DNA of 51,688 bases. Source: Paracoccus yeei ATCC BAA-599. Lineage in GTDB: Bacteria > Pseudomonadota > Alphaproteobacteria > Rhodobacterales > Rhodobacteraceae. This document shows, one piece after another, positions 1 to 8,571 of this stretch. Within the stretch, counting starts at the first letter, position 1. Each line of letters begins with the position of its first letter. The stretch is taken from contig NZ_KK211403.1 in assembly GCF_000622145.1 (NCBI RefSeq), forward strand, positions 1-51,688, written 5' to 3'. Both the position numbers and the translations under genes were made by a program. Under the pieces are notes generated by a model. It was not told the origin of the DNA, made no database searches, and saw nothing but the letters and a program-made list of their open reading frames with translations.

Positions 1-97
1 CGCTCCGCGCATGATCACTCCCACTGTCTTCCTGCCAGTGATGAATCATGTTCTGCAAACCGCGTCGAGAAACGACTATTTCAGCAGCCTGCTAGGG
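1..97. mobile_element. Terminal remnant of an insertion sequence
   Basis: No credible gene lies in the first 192 bases. The segment 73-94 (CGACTATTTCAGC, one variable base, GCCTGCTA) matches the inverse complement of 50941-50962 with one mismatch. That second copy borders a transposase of the IS5 type at the right edge of the window. A shorter inner similarity (GCAGA followed by TGGCAG on the complement) also recurs in both ends. This is best read as the outer end of a related IS whose body lies left of the window. The exact boundary, about 94-97, is inferred. Confidence 0.55.
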
Positions 98-192
98 CCC
101 GGGTTTCGCAAAGCCTTGCGGTTTCGCCCTTGCCCTTGCGCGCTGGCCGCGCATCCTGACGCCCGGGCCGCGGCCGCAGAGAGACGAGGCAG

Positions 193-1662
193 ATGAGACA
201 GGGCACCGATCTGACCAGCGGACCGATCTATGCGACGCTGCTTGCCTTCGCGCTGCCCACGCTGGGATCGTCGGTGCTGCAATCGGCCAACGGCTCGATC
301 GACGCGGTCTGGGTCGGGCGCCTTCTGGGCGAGAACGCGCTGGCCGCGACGACGAACGGCAACCTGATCATGTTCCTGCTGACGGCCTTCGTCTTCGGCT
401 TCGGCATGGCCTCGACCATCCTGATCGGGCAGGCCGTGGGCCGGCGCGACATCGCCGCCGCGCGCGAGGTGGTCGGCACCGCCGTGGGCACCTTCGCGCC
501 GCTCGCCATCCTCATCTCGGTCGCGGGCTGGTTTCTGGCGCCGCAGGTGCTGGCGCTGCTGGGCACGGGACCCGAGATCACGCCGCTGGCCCGCGACTTC
601 CTGCGGGTGACCTTCTTCGCCATGCCGGCAATCCTGCTGCAGACCATGCTGATGATGGCGCTGCGCGGCACGGGGGATGCGGTGACGCCCTTGATCTTCA
701 TGGGCTTGGCCGTCATTCTTGATGTGGTTTTGAACCCCGTCTTCATCCTTGGGATGGGGCCTGCCCCGCGCATGGGGATCGGAGGTTCGGCCTTTGCGAT
801 GGCGGTCGCGAACTATGTCAGCCTGATCGCGATGGTCGGATACCTGTATCTGCGGCGCAATCCGCTGCGGCTGGCCGGGCCGGACCTGCGGCTGCTGATC
901 CCGGCGCCCCCCGTGCTGCGGCTGATGCTGTCCAAGGGCCTGCCCATGGGCTTGCAGATGGTGGTGGTGTCCTCGGCCATGCTGACGATGATCTCGCTGG
1001 TCAATCGCGAAGGGGTGGACACGACCGCGGCCTTCGGCGCGACGCAGCAGCTGTGGACCTATGTGCAGATGCCGGCCATGGCCCTGGGCGCGGCGGTCAG
1101 CGCGATGGCCGCGCAGAACATCGGCGCCGGCCGCTGGGACCGGGTGTCGCAGATCACCCGGGCGGGCATTGTCTTCAACTTTCTGCTGACCGGCGGGCTG
1201 GTCCTTGTCCTGCTGATCGCGGATCGGGCCGCGCTGGGGCTGTTCCTGGGCGCCGAAAGCCCCGCCATCGCCATCGGCCAGCACATCGGCCGGCTGGCGA
1301 CCTGGGCCTTCGTGGCCTTCGGGGTCAGCATGGTGCTGTTCGGCACCATCCGGGCCAACGGCCAGGTGCTCTGGCCGCTGATCATCCTGACCGTATCGCT
1401 GTACCCGGTCCGGCTGGGCGTCGCCCTGGGCCTGCGCGACAGGCTGGGGGTCGATGCGCTGTGGCTCAGCTTTCCCGCGGCGATGGTCGCGACCATGCTG
1501 ATGGCGACGGTGCTTTACCTGCACGGCGGCTGGCGCAAGCTGCATGTCATGGCGGATCTGGACGGCCACACCGCCGAGGCCGCGTCCGTCACGACCGAGG
1601 CGGGCCCGCCCACCAGCCCGCGCAACCCCGCCCTGCCCCCGGCGCGTGACCCGGCGGAATAG
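193..1662 (+). CDS. MATE family multidrug/toxin exporter
   Basis: Predicted 489-residue inner-membrane antiporter of the MATE/NorM-DinF superfamily, which exports cationic drugs or metabolites in exchange for H+ or Na+. The protein is almost entirely hydrophobic helices, consistent with the usual 12 segments. It has the family-typical opening (LLAFALPTLGSSVLQS with a following D-VWVGRLLG), the repeat-boundary motif ALRGTGDAVTP near residue 155, and AAQNIGAGRWDR near residue 310 at the matching place in the second half. A GAGACGAGG ribosome-binding site precedes the ATG. The last 35 residues are a Pro/Ala-rich cytoplasmic tail. It stands alone, downstream of the IS end. The substrate cannot be told from sequence. 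Confidence 0.9.
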   Translation: MRQGTDLTSGPIYATLLAFALPTLGSSVLQSANGSIDAVWVGRLLGENALAATTNGNLIMFLLTAFVFGFGMASTILIGQAVGRRDIAAAREVVGTAVGTFAPLAILISVAGWFLAPQVLALLGTGPEITPLARDFLRVTFFAMPAILLQTMLMMALRGTGDAVTPLIFMGLAVILDVVLNPVFILGMGPAPRMGIGGSAFAMAVANYVSLIAMVGYLYLRRNPLRLAGPDLRLLIPAPPVLRLMLSKGLPMGLQMVVVSSAMLTMISLVNREGVDTTAAFGATQQLWTYVQMPAMALGAAVSAMAAQNIGAGRWDRVSQITRAGIVFNFLLTGGLVLVLLIADRAALGLFLGAESPAIAIGQHIGRLATWAFVAFGVSMVLFGTIRANGQVLWPLIILTVSLYPVRLGVALGLRDRLGVDALWLSFPAAMVATMLMATVLYLHGGWRKLHVMADLDGHTAEAASVTTEAGPPTSPRNPALPPARDPAE

Positions 1663-1718
1663 CTTGCCCAGCGGCGCGATTGCCGCTATCAGCCCGGGCT
1701 TTTCCGAAAGGGGTTGCC

Positions 1719-2966
1719 ATGCAGGACGACATCCTGGCCATCGACTTCGGCACGTCGAACAGCGCCGCCGCCGTGATCGAGAACGGCCGCATCCGCCGCC
1801 TTCCCATCGAGGAAGGGGCCGAGACCCTGCCGACCGCCGTGTTCTTCCCGCGCCGGGGCGCCATGCGGATCGGGACCGCCGCCGCCGAGGCGCTGATCGC
1901 GGGCGACGAGGGCCGCTACATGCGCGCGCTGAAAAGCGTGCTGGGCACCCCCCTGCTGCACGAATCGCGGCTGATCGGCGGGGAAAGGCGTACGGTTGCC
2001 GGCATCATCGCCGATTTCCTGACCGTGCTGAAGGCCCGGGCCGAGGCGGCGACGGGCCGCCGCTTCACCCGTGCCCTGTCGGGCCGGCCGGTGCATTTCC
2101 ATTCCAACGACCCGGCGCGCGACGCGCAGGCGCAGGCCGATCTGCGGGCCTGCTATCTGGCGGCGGGCTTTGCCGAGGTCGATTTCCTGCCCGAACCCGA
2201 GGCCGCGGCTCTGGCCGCCCATGGGCTGGGCCTTGCCGGCGCGCCCGGGCTGGTCGTGGACATCGGCGGCGGCACCTCGGACTTTTCGGTGTTCCGGCAT
2301 GAGGGCACGGGGCCGCGCATCCTTGCCAGCCATGGCATAAGGCTGGGCGGGACGGATTTCGACCATGCCGTGTCGATGACCCATGCCATGCCCGCGCTGG
2401 GCCATGGCGGTTCGCTGCGCCGGCAGATGGGTCCGGGGCTGCTGCCGGTGCCGAACGGGGTCTATTCGGACCTTGCGACCTGGGCGCGCATCCCGTTCCT
2501 TTACACGCCCGAGACGCGGCGCATGGCGGCCGACATGGTCCGGGTGGCCCAGGACCGCCCCGCGATGGAGCGGCTTGTCACCGTGCTCGAGGACGAGCTG
2601 GGCCATGAGCTGGCCTTTGCGGTCGAGCGCGGCAAGATCGCGGCGAACGGCGGCGGCGACGCCTGGATCGCCATGGGTTTCATCGAGCCCGGCCTGCGCC
2701 GCCCGGTCACCCCGGACAGCATGGGCGCCGCCCTTGCCGCCCATGCCGGGGACCTGTCCCGGGCCGCGCGCCAGACCCTGGACCTGGCGGGCATCGCGCC
2801 CGCGCAGGTCGGCAGCGTGATCCTGGTCGGCGGCTCCAGCCTGATGGGGCTGGTGGCCGAGGCCATGCGGGCGCTGTGCCCGCAGGCCCGGCTGGACCGT
2901 TCGGATGCCTTCACCGCCGTGGTCGACGGGCTCGCGCTGGCGACCGCTCAGGACGCGCTGGTATAG
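1719..2966 (+). CDS. yegD: Hsp70-family protein, YegD-like
   Basis: A 415-residue protein with the actin/Hsp70 ATPase fold and no separate peptide-binding domain, as in the YegD subgroup. Phosphate-1 motif IDFGTSNS is at about residues 8-15, phosphate-2 VVDIGGGTSDF at about 179-189, and the adenosine loop VILVGGSSLMG near 367-377. The start was set at the ATG at 1719 because GAAAGGGG sits just upstream and the glycine motif then falls at the normal distance. An in-frame ATG 39 bases earlier only adds unrelated residues. It converges with tenA and their ends overlap by 19 bases. Client and role are unknown for this subgroup. Confidence 0.88.
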   Translation: MQDDILAIDFGTSNSAAAVIENGRIRRLPIEEGAETLPTAVFFPRRGAMRIGTAAAEALIAGDEGRYMRALKSVLGTPLLHESRLIGGERRTVAGIIADFLTVLKARAEAATGRRFTRALSGRPVHFHSNDPARDAQAQADLRACYLAAGFAEVDFLPEPEAAALAAHGLGLAGAPGLVVDIGGGTSDFSVFRHEGTGPRILASHGIRLGGTDFDHAVSMTHAMPALGHGGSLRRQMGPGLLPVPNGVYSDLATWARIPFLYTPETRRMAADMVRVAQDRPAMERLVTVLEDELGHELAFAVERGKIAANGGGDAWIAMGFIEPGLRRPVTPDSMGAALAAHAGDLSRAARQTLDLAGIAPAQVGSVILVGGSSLMGLVAEAMRALCPQARLDRSDAFTAVVDGLALATAQDALV

Positions 2967-3595
2967 GCCGCGTCGAAGAAGGCGCGCTCCAAGGCGACGG
3001 CGCGGGTGAAGAAATCCCGCGCCTGGGCTTCGGCCCCCGGTCCCACGCGGTCCAGCTCGTCCCGCAGAAAGGCCACGAAGTCGCGAAAGAACGGGTTGTC
3101 GTGCAGGGTGATCCATTCGGCATGGACGAAGGTCCCGGGCAGGGGCCGGGGGGCGCGCGACGCCCAGTCGAGATACAGCCATTCCGCCACGGTCAGCACC
3201 GCCAGGATCGCCGCATAGGACCGCGTCGCCGCCGCCTCGCGCATGATCGCCTGGAACCCGGCCGTCGGCGCGCTGTCGGGGATCGCGGCCCGCGCCGCAT
3301 CCGAAATGCCCAGCGCCGCGAAGCTGCGCAGGAAATAGTCGTTCTCGTCACCCGAGACCATGCCGGCAAAGCGGCCAAGGCGCAGCCGCGCCTGGAAACC
3401 GTCGGCCGAGGCGATGGCGCCCCCCAGCAGCGTCAGGAACGCGTCCAGGAAACGGTGATCCTGCACCAGATAGGCGCCCATCACCGCGTCCGGGATGGTG
3501 CCGTCGCACAGCTCGCGCACGAAGCGGTGCTGCACGGCGGCCGACCATTCGGGCTCGCTGGCGCGGCGCAGGGTTTCGGTGAAGCGTTCGGTCAT
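2948..3595 (-). CDS. tenA: TenA family aminopyrimidine aminohydrolase (thiamin salvage)
   Basis: A 215-residue all-helical TenA/heme-oxygenase-like protein. TenA enzymes hydrolyse thiamin or its degradation product aminomethyl-pyrimidine to give HMP for thiamin synthesis. Conserved acidic residues include Asp46 (QDHRF) and Glu204 (ALERAFFD). The catalytic Cys of classical TenA, expected in the helix LAVLTVAEWLYLDW (131-144), is absent: Ala137 and Glu138 stand there, and the only Cys is Cys30. That pattern fits the Cys-less TenA_E class, which prefers amino-HMP salvage. The start at 3595 has a GGAAAGGG ribosome-binding site; the ATG 42 bases upstream lacks one. A TPP riboswitch lies upstream, and no other thi gene is adjacent. 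Confidence 0.85.
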   Translation of the reverse strand: MTERFTETLRRASEPEWSAAVQHRFVRELCDGTIPDAVMGAYLVQDHRFLDAFLTLLGGAIASADGFQARLRLGRFAGMVSGDENDYFLRSFAALGISDAARAAIPDSAPTAGFQAIMREAAATRSYAAILAVLTVAEWLYLDWASRAPRPLPGTFVHAEWITLHDNPFFRDFVAFLRDELDRVGPGAEAQARDFFTRAVALERAFFDAAYTSAS

Positions 3596-3680
3596 AGGTC
3601 GCCCTTTCCCTTGGCGGGCGAGACCTTGGTTCGTCATCGTTCGGCCTCGCAGGTGAGGCCGGCGTCAGGCAGGCGCATCT

Positions 3681-3789
3681 CTCCCATCCCTTCGCCGGCA
3701 TGATCCGGATCAGGTTCTAAGGGTCATCGCGCCGCCCGTTTCGGGACGCCAGCGAACTCTCAGCCCCTTGCCGGGACTCCCCTTGGTGG
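3681..3789 (-). promoter_or_regulatory. TPP riboswitch (thi-box)
   Basis: Read on the minus strand, this has the hallmark conserved parts of a TPP aptamer: GGGGAGTCCCGGCAAGGGG, then CTGAGAG, then a variable hairpin (CGTCCCGAAACGGGCG), then ACCTGATCCGGATCATGCC, and a closing GGCGAAGGGATGGGAG. It lies 85 bases before the tenA start with a sigma70-like promoter at its 5' edge, so it controls tenA. The roughly 85-base leader should hold the expression platform. It is a very good match to the family by eye. Confidence 0.93.
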
Positions 3790-3794
3790 CGAAC

Positions 3795-3823
3795 GGTATA
3801 GCGCGGCGTCATCGCCGTGTCAC
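3795..3823 (-). promoter_or_regulatory. Putative sigma70 promoter for riboswitch-tenA
   Basis: On the minus strand GTGACA (3823-3818), a 17-base spacer and TATACC (3800-3795). Transcription would start near 3788, exactly at the first bases of the TPP aptamer, which supports the assignment. Confidence 0.6.
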
Positions 3824-3909
3824 CCTGCCCTGGACTGATAAGCACCGATTCCCCGCTTGCAGCCCGGGGCGATCTGCGTTGATGTAGGCTGCATATCTGG
3901 GCGAGGACG

Positions 3910-5082
3910 ATGAAGACCAACGAGGCAGCAGCAGGCCCCGACAATCCCGCCAGGCGGACGGTGCAGGCAACCGGGTTGCGTGCCCACCGCCCACCGCTTC
4001 TGACCAATGTCTCGGCGGCGCGCTGGCTGCTGCTGGCGATCGTGCTGGCCTCGGTCTATTTCTTCCACGGCTTCCTGGTGCCGGTGCTGGCGGCCACGGT
4101 CATCGCGCTTGCCAGCTGGCCCCTGCGCCGCCGGGGGGTCGAGCGGATGGGGCGCACGATCACCGCCTCGGTGATGGTGCTGGTGCTGGTCTGCTTTCTG
4201 GTCGTGCCCATCGCCATGGCGCTGGTCTATGCCTTCCGCGAACTCAGGGACTGGATCAGCTGGGCGTTCCTGGTGAATGCCGCCGGCGCGCCCACGCCCG
4301 GCTGGATGGTCGAGCTGCCCCAGATCGGACCCTGGCTGGACGAACAGTGGCGCACCTATATCGGCCACCCGGGCGGCATCAGCGAAATCGTGCAGGCGGT
4401 GTCGGGGTCGAACATCGGCACCATCTGGCGCGGCACGCTGACGGCGGGGTCGCTGGCCTTCCACCTGTTCCTGACGCTGCTGTTCCTGCTGATCACGCTG
4501 TTCGTCCTGTATCGCGATGGCGACCGGATCGTGGCGCAACTGGACCGCGTCGGCACCCGCATCCTGCCCGAACGCTGGGATCGGCTGTCGCGCGTGGTGC
4601 CGGCCACCATCAGTTCGACCGTGACCGGCATGACTCTGATCGCCATCGGAGAGGGCGTGATCCTGGGCACCGCCTACTGGATCGCGGGCGTGCCATCTCC
4701 GGTGACGCTGGGGGTCATCACGGGCTTCATGGCGCTGATACCCGGGGGGGCGCCGCTGTGCTTTACGCTGGTGTCGATCTATCTGGCGGCCAGCGGGGCG
4801 CCGGTGGCGGGGCTGGCGCTGGTCACCTGGGGCGCGTGCGAACTGTTCGTGGTGGACAAGACGATCCGCCCGATGCTGGTCGGCGGCCCGGTCAAGCTGC
4901 CCTTCCTGCCCACGTTCTTCGGCCTGGTGGGCGGGGTCAAGACGATGGGCCTGGTCGGCCTGTTCGTCGGCCCGGTGCTGATGGCGCTGCTGGTGTCGAT
5001 CTGGCGCGAATGGCAGCGCGAGATCGCCGAAGACGAATTGCGCGCCGCCGGCCTGCCGGTGGTGCAGGACCTGCCGCGCTGA
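3910..5082 (+). CDS. AI-2E family transporter (PerM/TqsA-like)
   Basis: A 390-residue polytopic membrane protein of the AI-2E exporter-like family (formerly UPF0118). It has an N-terminal pair of membrane segments (about 35-80), a soluble central part, and a C-terminal hydrophobic block with the family signature GVKTMGLVGLFVGPVLMALL near 340-360. Despite the name, only a few members move autoinducer-2; others act as Na+/H+ antiporters, so the substrate is undecided. It is divergent from riboswitch-tenA. The 5083-5236 gap after it holds a small hairpin and three short repeats (listed separately). Confidence 0.88.
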   Translation: MKTNEAAAGPDNPARRTVQATGLRAHRPPLLTNVSAARWLLLAIVLASVYFFHGFLVPVLAATVIALASWPLRRRGVERMGRTITASVMVLVLVCFLVVPIAMALVYAFRELRDWISWAFLVNAAGAPTPGWMVELPQIGPWLDEQWRTYIGHPGGISEIVQAVSGSNIGTIWRGTLTAGSLAFHLFLTLLFLLITLFVLYRDGDRIVAQLDRVGTRILPERWDRLSRVVPATISSTVTGMTLIAIGEGVILGTAYWIAGVPSPVTLGVITGFMALIPGGAPLCFTLVSIYLAASGAPVAGLALVTWGACELFVVDKTIRPMLVGGPVKLPFLPTFFGLVGGVKTMGLVGLFVGPVLMALLVSIWREWQREIAEDELRAAGLPVVQDLPR

Positions 5083-5083
5083 T

Positions 5084-5102
5084 CTGCCCGTCTGCCGGGC
5101 AG
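5084..5102. terminator. Hairpin after the AI-2E-family gene
   Basis: CTGCCCG, loop TCTGC, CGGGCAG: a perfect 7-bp stem one base after the stop codon. No T-run follows, so it may be an RNA-stabilising or Rho-assisted end rather than an intrinsic terminator. Confidence 0.3.
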
Positions 5103-5125
5103 CAACCGGCGCTTCGGTGCCGCCA

Positions 5126-5197
5126 CGGCAGGCAATCCTTCGCAGCGTTCCGAAGCCGGGCGCAAAACGGCAGGCGACATTTGCTGTCGCGGCAGGC
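5126..5197 (+). repeat. Three direct copies of CGGCAGGC upstream of the transglutaminase operon
   Basis: CGGCAGGC occurs at 5126, 5168 and 5190, spaced 42 and 22 bases apart, close to whole helical turns. A short palindrome (CACTG-TTACC-CAGTG, 5197-5211) follows. Together they could be an operator for the downstream operon. In GC-rich DNA an 8-base repeat can also arise by chance. Confidence 0.35.
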
Positions 5198-5236
5198 ACT
5201 GTTACCCAGTGACAAAGGCAACAAGGCAGAGGGGCC

Positions 5237-8200
5237 ATGTCGATCAAAGCCGGTATCTATCACCTGACCCACTACACCTACGACAGGCCCGTGATCCTGG
5301 GGCCGCAGGTGATCCGGCTGCGCCCGGCGCCCTGGTCGCGCACGCGGGTGATTTCCCACTCGCTCAAGGTCAGCCCGGGCGGGCATTTCGTGAACCACCA
5401 GCTGGACCCGTTCGGCAACTGGCTGGCGCGTTTCGTGTTCCCCGAGCCGGTGCGCGAGCTGAAGATCGAGGTCGACCTGGTCGCCGACATGACCGTTTAC
5501 AACCCCTTTGACTTCTTCACCGAGGAAAGCGCCGAGCAATGGCCCTTTGACTACCCCGAGGAGCTGCTTGAAGAACTGGTGATCTATCGCCGGCCCGAGC
5601 CCGCCGGACCCTTGCTGCAGGGCCTGCTGGACGCCATTCCGCGCGACAGCCGGCGCACGACCGACTTCATCGTCTGGCTGAACAGCCAGATCTCGCAACG
5701 GGTGAACTATACCATCCGCATGGAGCCCGGCGTCCAGACGCCCGAGGAAACCCTGGCCGCCGCCAGCGGGTCCTGCCGTGACAGCAGTTGGCTGCTGGTG
5801 CAGGCGCTGCGCCATCTGGGCTTTGCCGCGCGCTTCGTCTCGGGCTATCTGATCCAGCTGAAGCCCGACCTGCAGGCGCTGGACGGGCCTTCGGGGACCG
5901 ACCACGACTTCACCGACCTGCACGCCTGGGCCGAGGTCTATATTCCCGGCGCGGGCTGGATCGGGCTGGACCCGACCTCGGGGCTGCTGACCGGGGAAAG
6001 CCATATTCCGCTGGCCGCGACGCCGCATTACCGCAACGCGGCGCCGATCTCGGGCGGGTTCTACGGCACGGCGGAAACCGCCTTCGACTTCGACATGCGC
6101 ATCCGCCGGGTGGCCGAGCATCCGCGCATCACCAAACCCTTTTCCGACGAGGCGTGGCAGGACCTGAACGCGCTGGGACTCAAGGTCGATCAGGCGCTGG
6201 CCGAAGGCGACGTGCGCCTGACCATGGGGGGCGAGCCCACCTTCGTCTCGATCGACGATTTCGAAAGCGCGGAATGGAACACCGACGCGGTGGGCCCGCA
6301 GAAGCGCGCCCTGGCCGACCAGCTGATCCGCCGGCTGCGCACGCGCTTTGCGCCGGGCGGCTTCCTGCATTACGGCCAGGGCAAGTGGTATCCCGGCGAA
6401 AGCCTGCCGCGCTGGACCTTTTCGCTGTATTGGCGCCGCGACGGCCAGCCGATCTGGCAGAACCCCGACCTGATCGCGGCCGAGGGCGTGGACCAGCAGG
6501 CCACGCCCCTGCAATCCCAGGAACTGCTGCGCGAGATCGCGGCCGAGCTGGACGTGCCGCAGGACAATATCCTGCCCGCCTATGAAGACCCCGCCGAATG
6601 GCTGCTGCGCGAGGCGAACCTGCCCGAGAACGTCAGCCCCGAGAACAGCAAGCTCAAGGACCCCGAGGAGCGTCACCGCATCGCCCAGGTCTTCAACCGC
6701 GGCCTGAACCAGCCGGTGGGCTTCGTCCTGCCGGTCCAGCCCTGGCAGGCGCGGGCCGGCGGGCGAAAGTGGTTTTCGGAACGCTGGCGGTTGCGGCGCG
6801 GCAAGGTCTATCTGACACCCGGCGACAGCGCCGCGGGCTATCGCCTGCCGCTGAGCAGTCTGCCGCATCTGACGCCCGCCGAATACCCCTATGTCAACCC
6901 GATGGACCCGACCGTTCCCCGGCCGGATCTGCCTCCGCCCACGGCGGCCCACCCCGCGCGCCGGACCCAGCCCATGGCCAGCTTCATCGCCAGCCCGCCC
7001 CAGCAGGCCATGCCCGGCCAAACCGCGGCCGAGATCGAGGGCCATGTCCGCACCGCCCTGACGGTCGAGCCGCGCGATGGCCGGCTGTGCGTCTTCATGC
7101 CGCCGGTCACCATGCTCGAGGATTACCTGGACCTGCTGCACGCGGCCGAGGCGGCCGCCCTGCGCCTGGGGCTGCGGATCCACATCGAAGGCTATCCGCC
7201 GCCGCAGGACCCGCGCCTGAACGTGATCCGCGTCGCCCCCGATCCCGGCGTGATCGAGGTCAACATCCACCCCGCCCACGGCTGGCAGGATTGCGTCGAC
7301 ATCACCACCGCCGTCTATGACGAGGCGCGCCAGTCCCGTCTGGGCGCCGACAAGTTCATGATCGACGGCAAGCATACCGGCACCGGCGGCGGCAACCATG
7401 TCGTGGTCGGCGGCCATACGACGATGGACAGCCCCTTCCTGCGACGGCCCGACCTGCTGGCCAGCCTGATCCTGCACTGGAATCGGCACCCGTCGCTCAG
7501 CTATCTGTTCTCGGGCCTGTTCATCGGCCCGACCAGCCAGGCCCCGCGCATCGACGAGGCGCGCCACGATGCGCTTTACGAACTGGAGATCGCGCTGGCC
7601 CAGATCCCGACGCCCGGCGCGGGGATGCCGCCGCAGCCCTGGCTGGTCGACCGCCTGCTGCGCAACATGCTGACCGACGTGACCGGCAACACGCATCGCG
7701 CCGAAATCTGCATCGACAAGCTTTACTCCCCCGACGGCCCCACCGGCCGCCTGGGCCTGGTCGAATTCCGCGGCTTCGAGATGCCGCCCGACCCGCGCAT
7801 GAGCCTGGCCCAGCAACTGCTGATCCGGGCCCTGATCGCGCGGTTCTGGGCCAGCCCTGCGCAGGGGCCGCTGACCCGCTGGGGCACGGCGCTGCACGAC
7901 CGCTTCATGCTGCCGCACTATGTCTGGCAGGATTTCCGCGACGTGCTGCGCGACCTGGCCCAGCACGGCTTTCCGCTGCGCGAGGAATGGTTCAAGGCGC
8001 AGCTGGAGTTCCGCTTTCCCTTCTGCGGCGAGGTCGAATACGAAGGCACCCACCTTGAAATCCGGCAGGCGCTGGAACCCTGGCACGTGCTGGGCGAAAC
8101 CGGCGCCATCGGCGGCACGGTGCGCTATACCGACAGTTCGACCGAACGGCTGCAGGCCAGGCTGACCACGGCGGACCCCGGGCGCTATCTGGTGCTGTGC

Positions 8201-8563
8201 AACGGCCGGCCCATGCCCATGCGCGACGTGGGCGGGGGCGAGTCGGTCGCCGGCGTGCGCTACAAGGCCTGGCAGCCGGCCTCGGCCATCCATCCGGTGC
8301 TGCGGGTCGACGCGCCGCTGACATTCGACATCTTCGACAGTTGGTCGAACATGTCGCTGGGCGGCTGCACCTATCACGTCGCCCATCCCGGCGGGCGCAA
8401 CTACGACACCTTCCCCGTGAACAGCAACGAGGCCGAAGCCCGCAGGCTGGCGCGCTTCCAGCCCTCGGGCCATACGCCGGGCTACGGTTTCCAGCCACAG
8501 GCCGAGCGTTTTTCGCCCGAGTTTCCCATGACGCTTGACCTGCGCCGGCCCCAGGGCCTCTAG
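5237..8563 (+). CDS. Large transglutaminase-like protein with DUF2126
   Basis: An 1108-residue cytoplasmic protein, first gene of a three-gene operon. Residues about 1-85 form the bacterial transglutaminase N-terminal domain. Residues about 150-265 form the papain-fold core with a complete triad: Cys180 (SGSCRDSS), His229 (DLHAWAEVY) and Asp245 (GLDPTSG). The remaining 830 residues are the DUF2126 region, with striking conserved stretches such as the [11 protein letters not shown] block near residue 330 and the [10 protein letters not shown] block near 715. The family's reaction is unproved; proteolysis or transamidation of isopeptide-linked peptides is predicted from the triad. The ATG follows GGCAGAGGGGCC. 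Only 8 bases separate its stop from the next gene. Confidence 0.9.
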   Translation: MSIKAGIYHLTHYTYDRPVILGPQVIRLRPAPWSRTRVISHSLKVSPGGHFVNHQLDPFGNWLARFVFPEPVRELKIEVDLVADMTVYNPFDFFTEESAEQWPFDYPEELLEELVIYRRPEPAGPLLQGLLDAIPRDSRRTTDFIVWLNSQISQRVNYTIRMEPGVQTPEETLAAASGSCRDSSWLLVQALRHLGFAARFVSGYLIQLKPDLQALDGPSGTDHDFTDLHAWAEVYIPGAGWIGLDPTSGLLTGESHIPLAATPHYRNAAPISGGFYGTAETAFDFDMRIRRVAEHPRITKPFSDEAWQDLNALGLKVDQALAEGDVRLTMGGEPTFVSIDDFESAEWNTDAVGPQKRALADQLIRRLRTRFAPGGFLHYGQGKWYPGESLPRWTFSLYWRRDGQPIWQNPDLIAAEGVDQQATPLQSQELLREIAAELDVPQDNILPAYEDPAEWLLREANLPENVSPENSKLKDPEERHRIAQVFNRGLNQPVGFVLPVQPWQARAGGRKWFSERWRLRRGKVYLTPGDSAAGYRLPLSSLPHLTPAEYPYVNPMDPTVPRPDLPPPTAAHPARRTQPMASFIASPPQQAMPGQTAAEIEGHVRTALTVEPRDGRLCVFMPPVTMLEDYLDLLHAAEAAALRLGLRIHIEGYPPPQDPRLNVIRVAPDPGVIEVNIHPAHGWQDCVDITTAVYDEARQSRLGADKFMIDGKHTGTGGGNHVVVGGHTTMDSPFLRRPDLLASLILHWNRHPSLSYLFSGLFIGPTSQAPRIDEARHDALYELEIALAQIPTPGAGMPPQPWLVDRLLRNMLTDVTGNTHRAEICIDKLYSPDGPTGRLGLVEFRGFEMPPDPRMSLAQQLLIRALIARFWASPAQGPLTRWGTALHDRFMLPHYVWQDFRDVLRDLAQHGFPLREEWFKAQLEFRFPFCGEVEYEGTHLEIRQALEPWHVLGETGAIGGTVRYTDSSTERLQARLTTADPGRYLVLCNGRPMPMRDVGGGESVAGVRYKAWQPASAIHPVLRVDAPLTFDIFDSWSNMSLGGCTYHVAHPGGRNYDTFPVNSNEAEARRLARFQPSGHTPGYGFQPQAERFSPEFPMTLDLRRPQGL

Positions 8564-8571
8564 TCGGGGGC

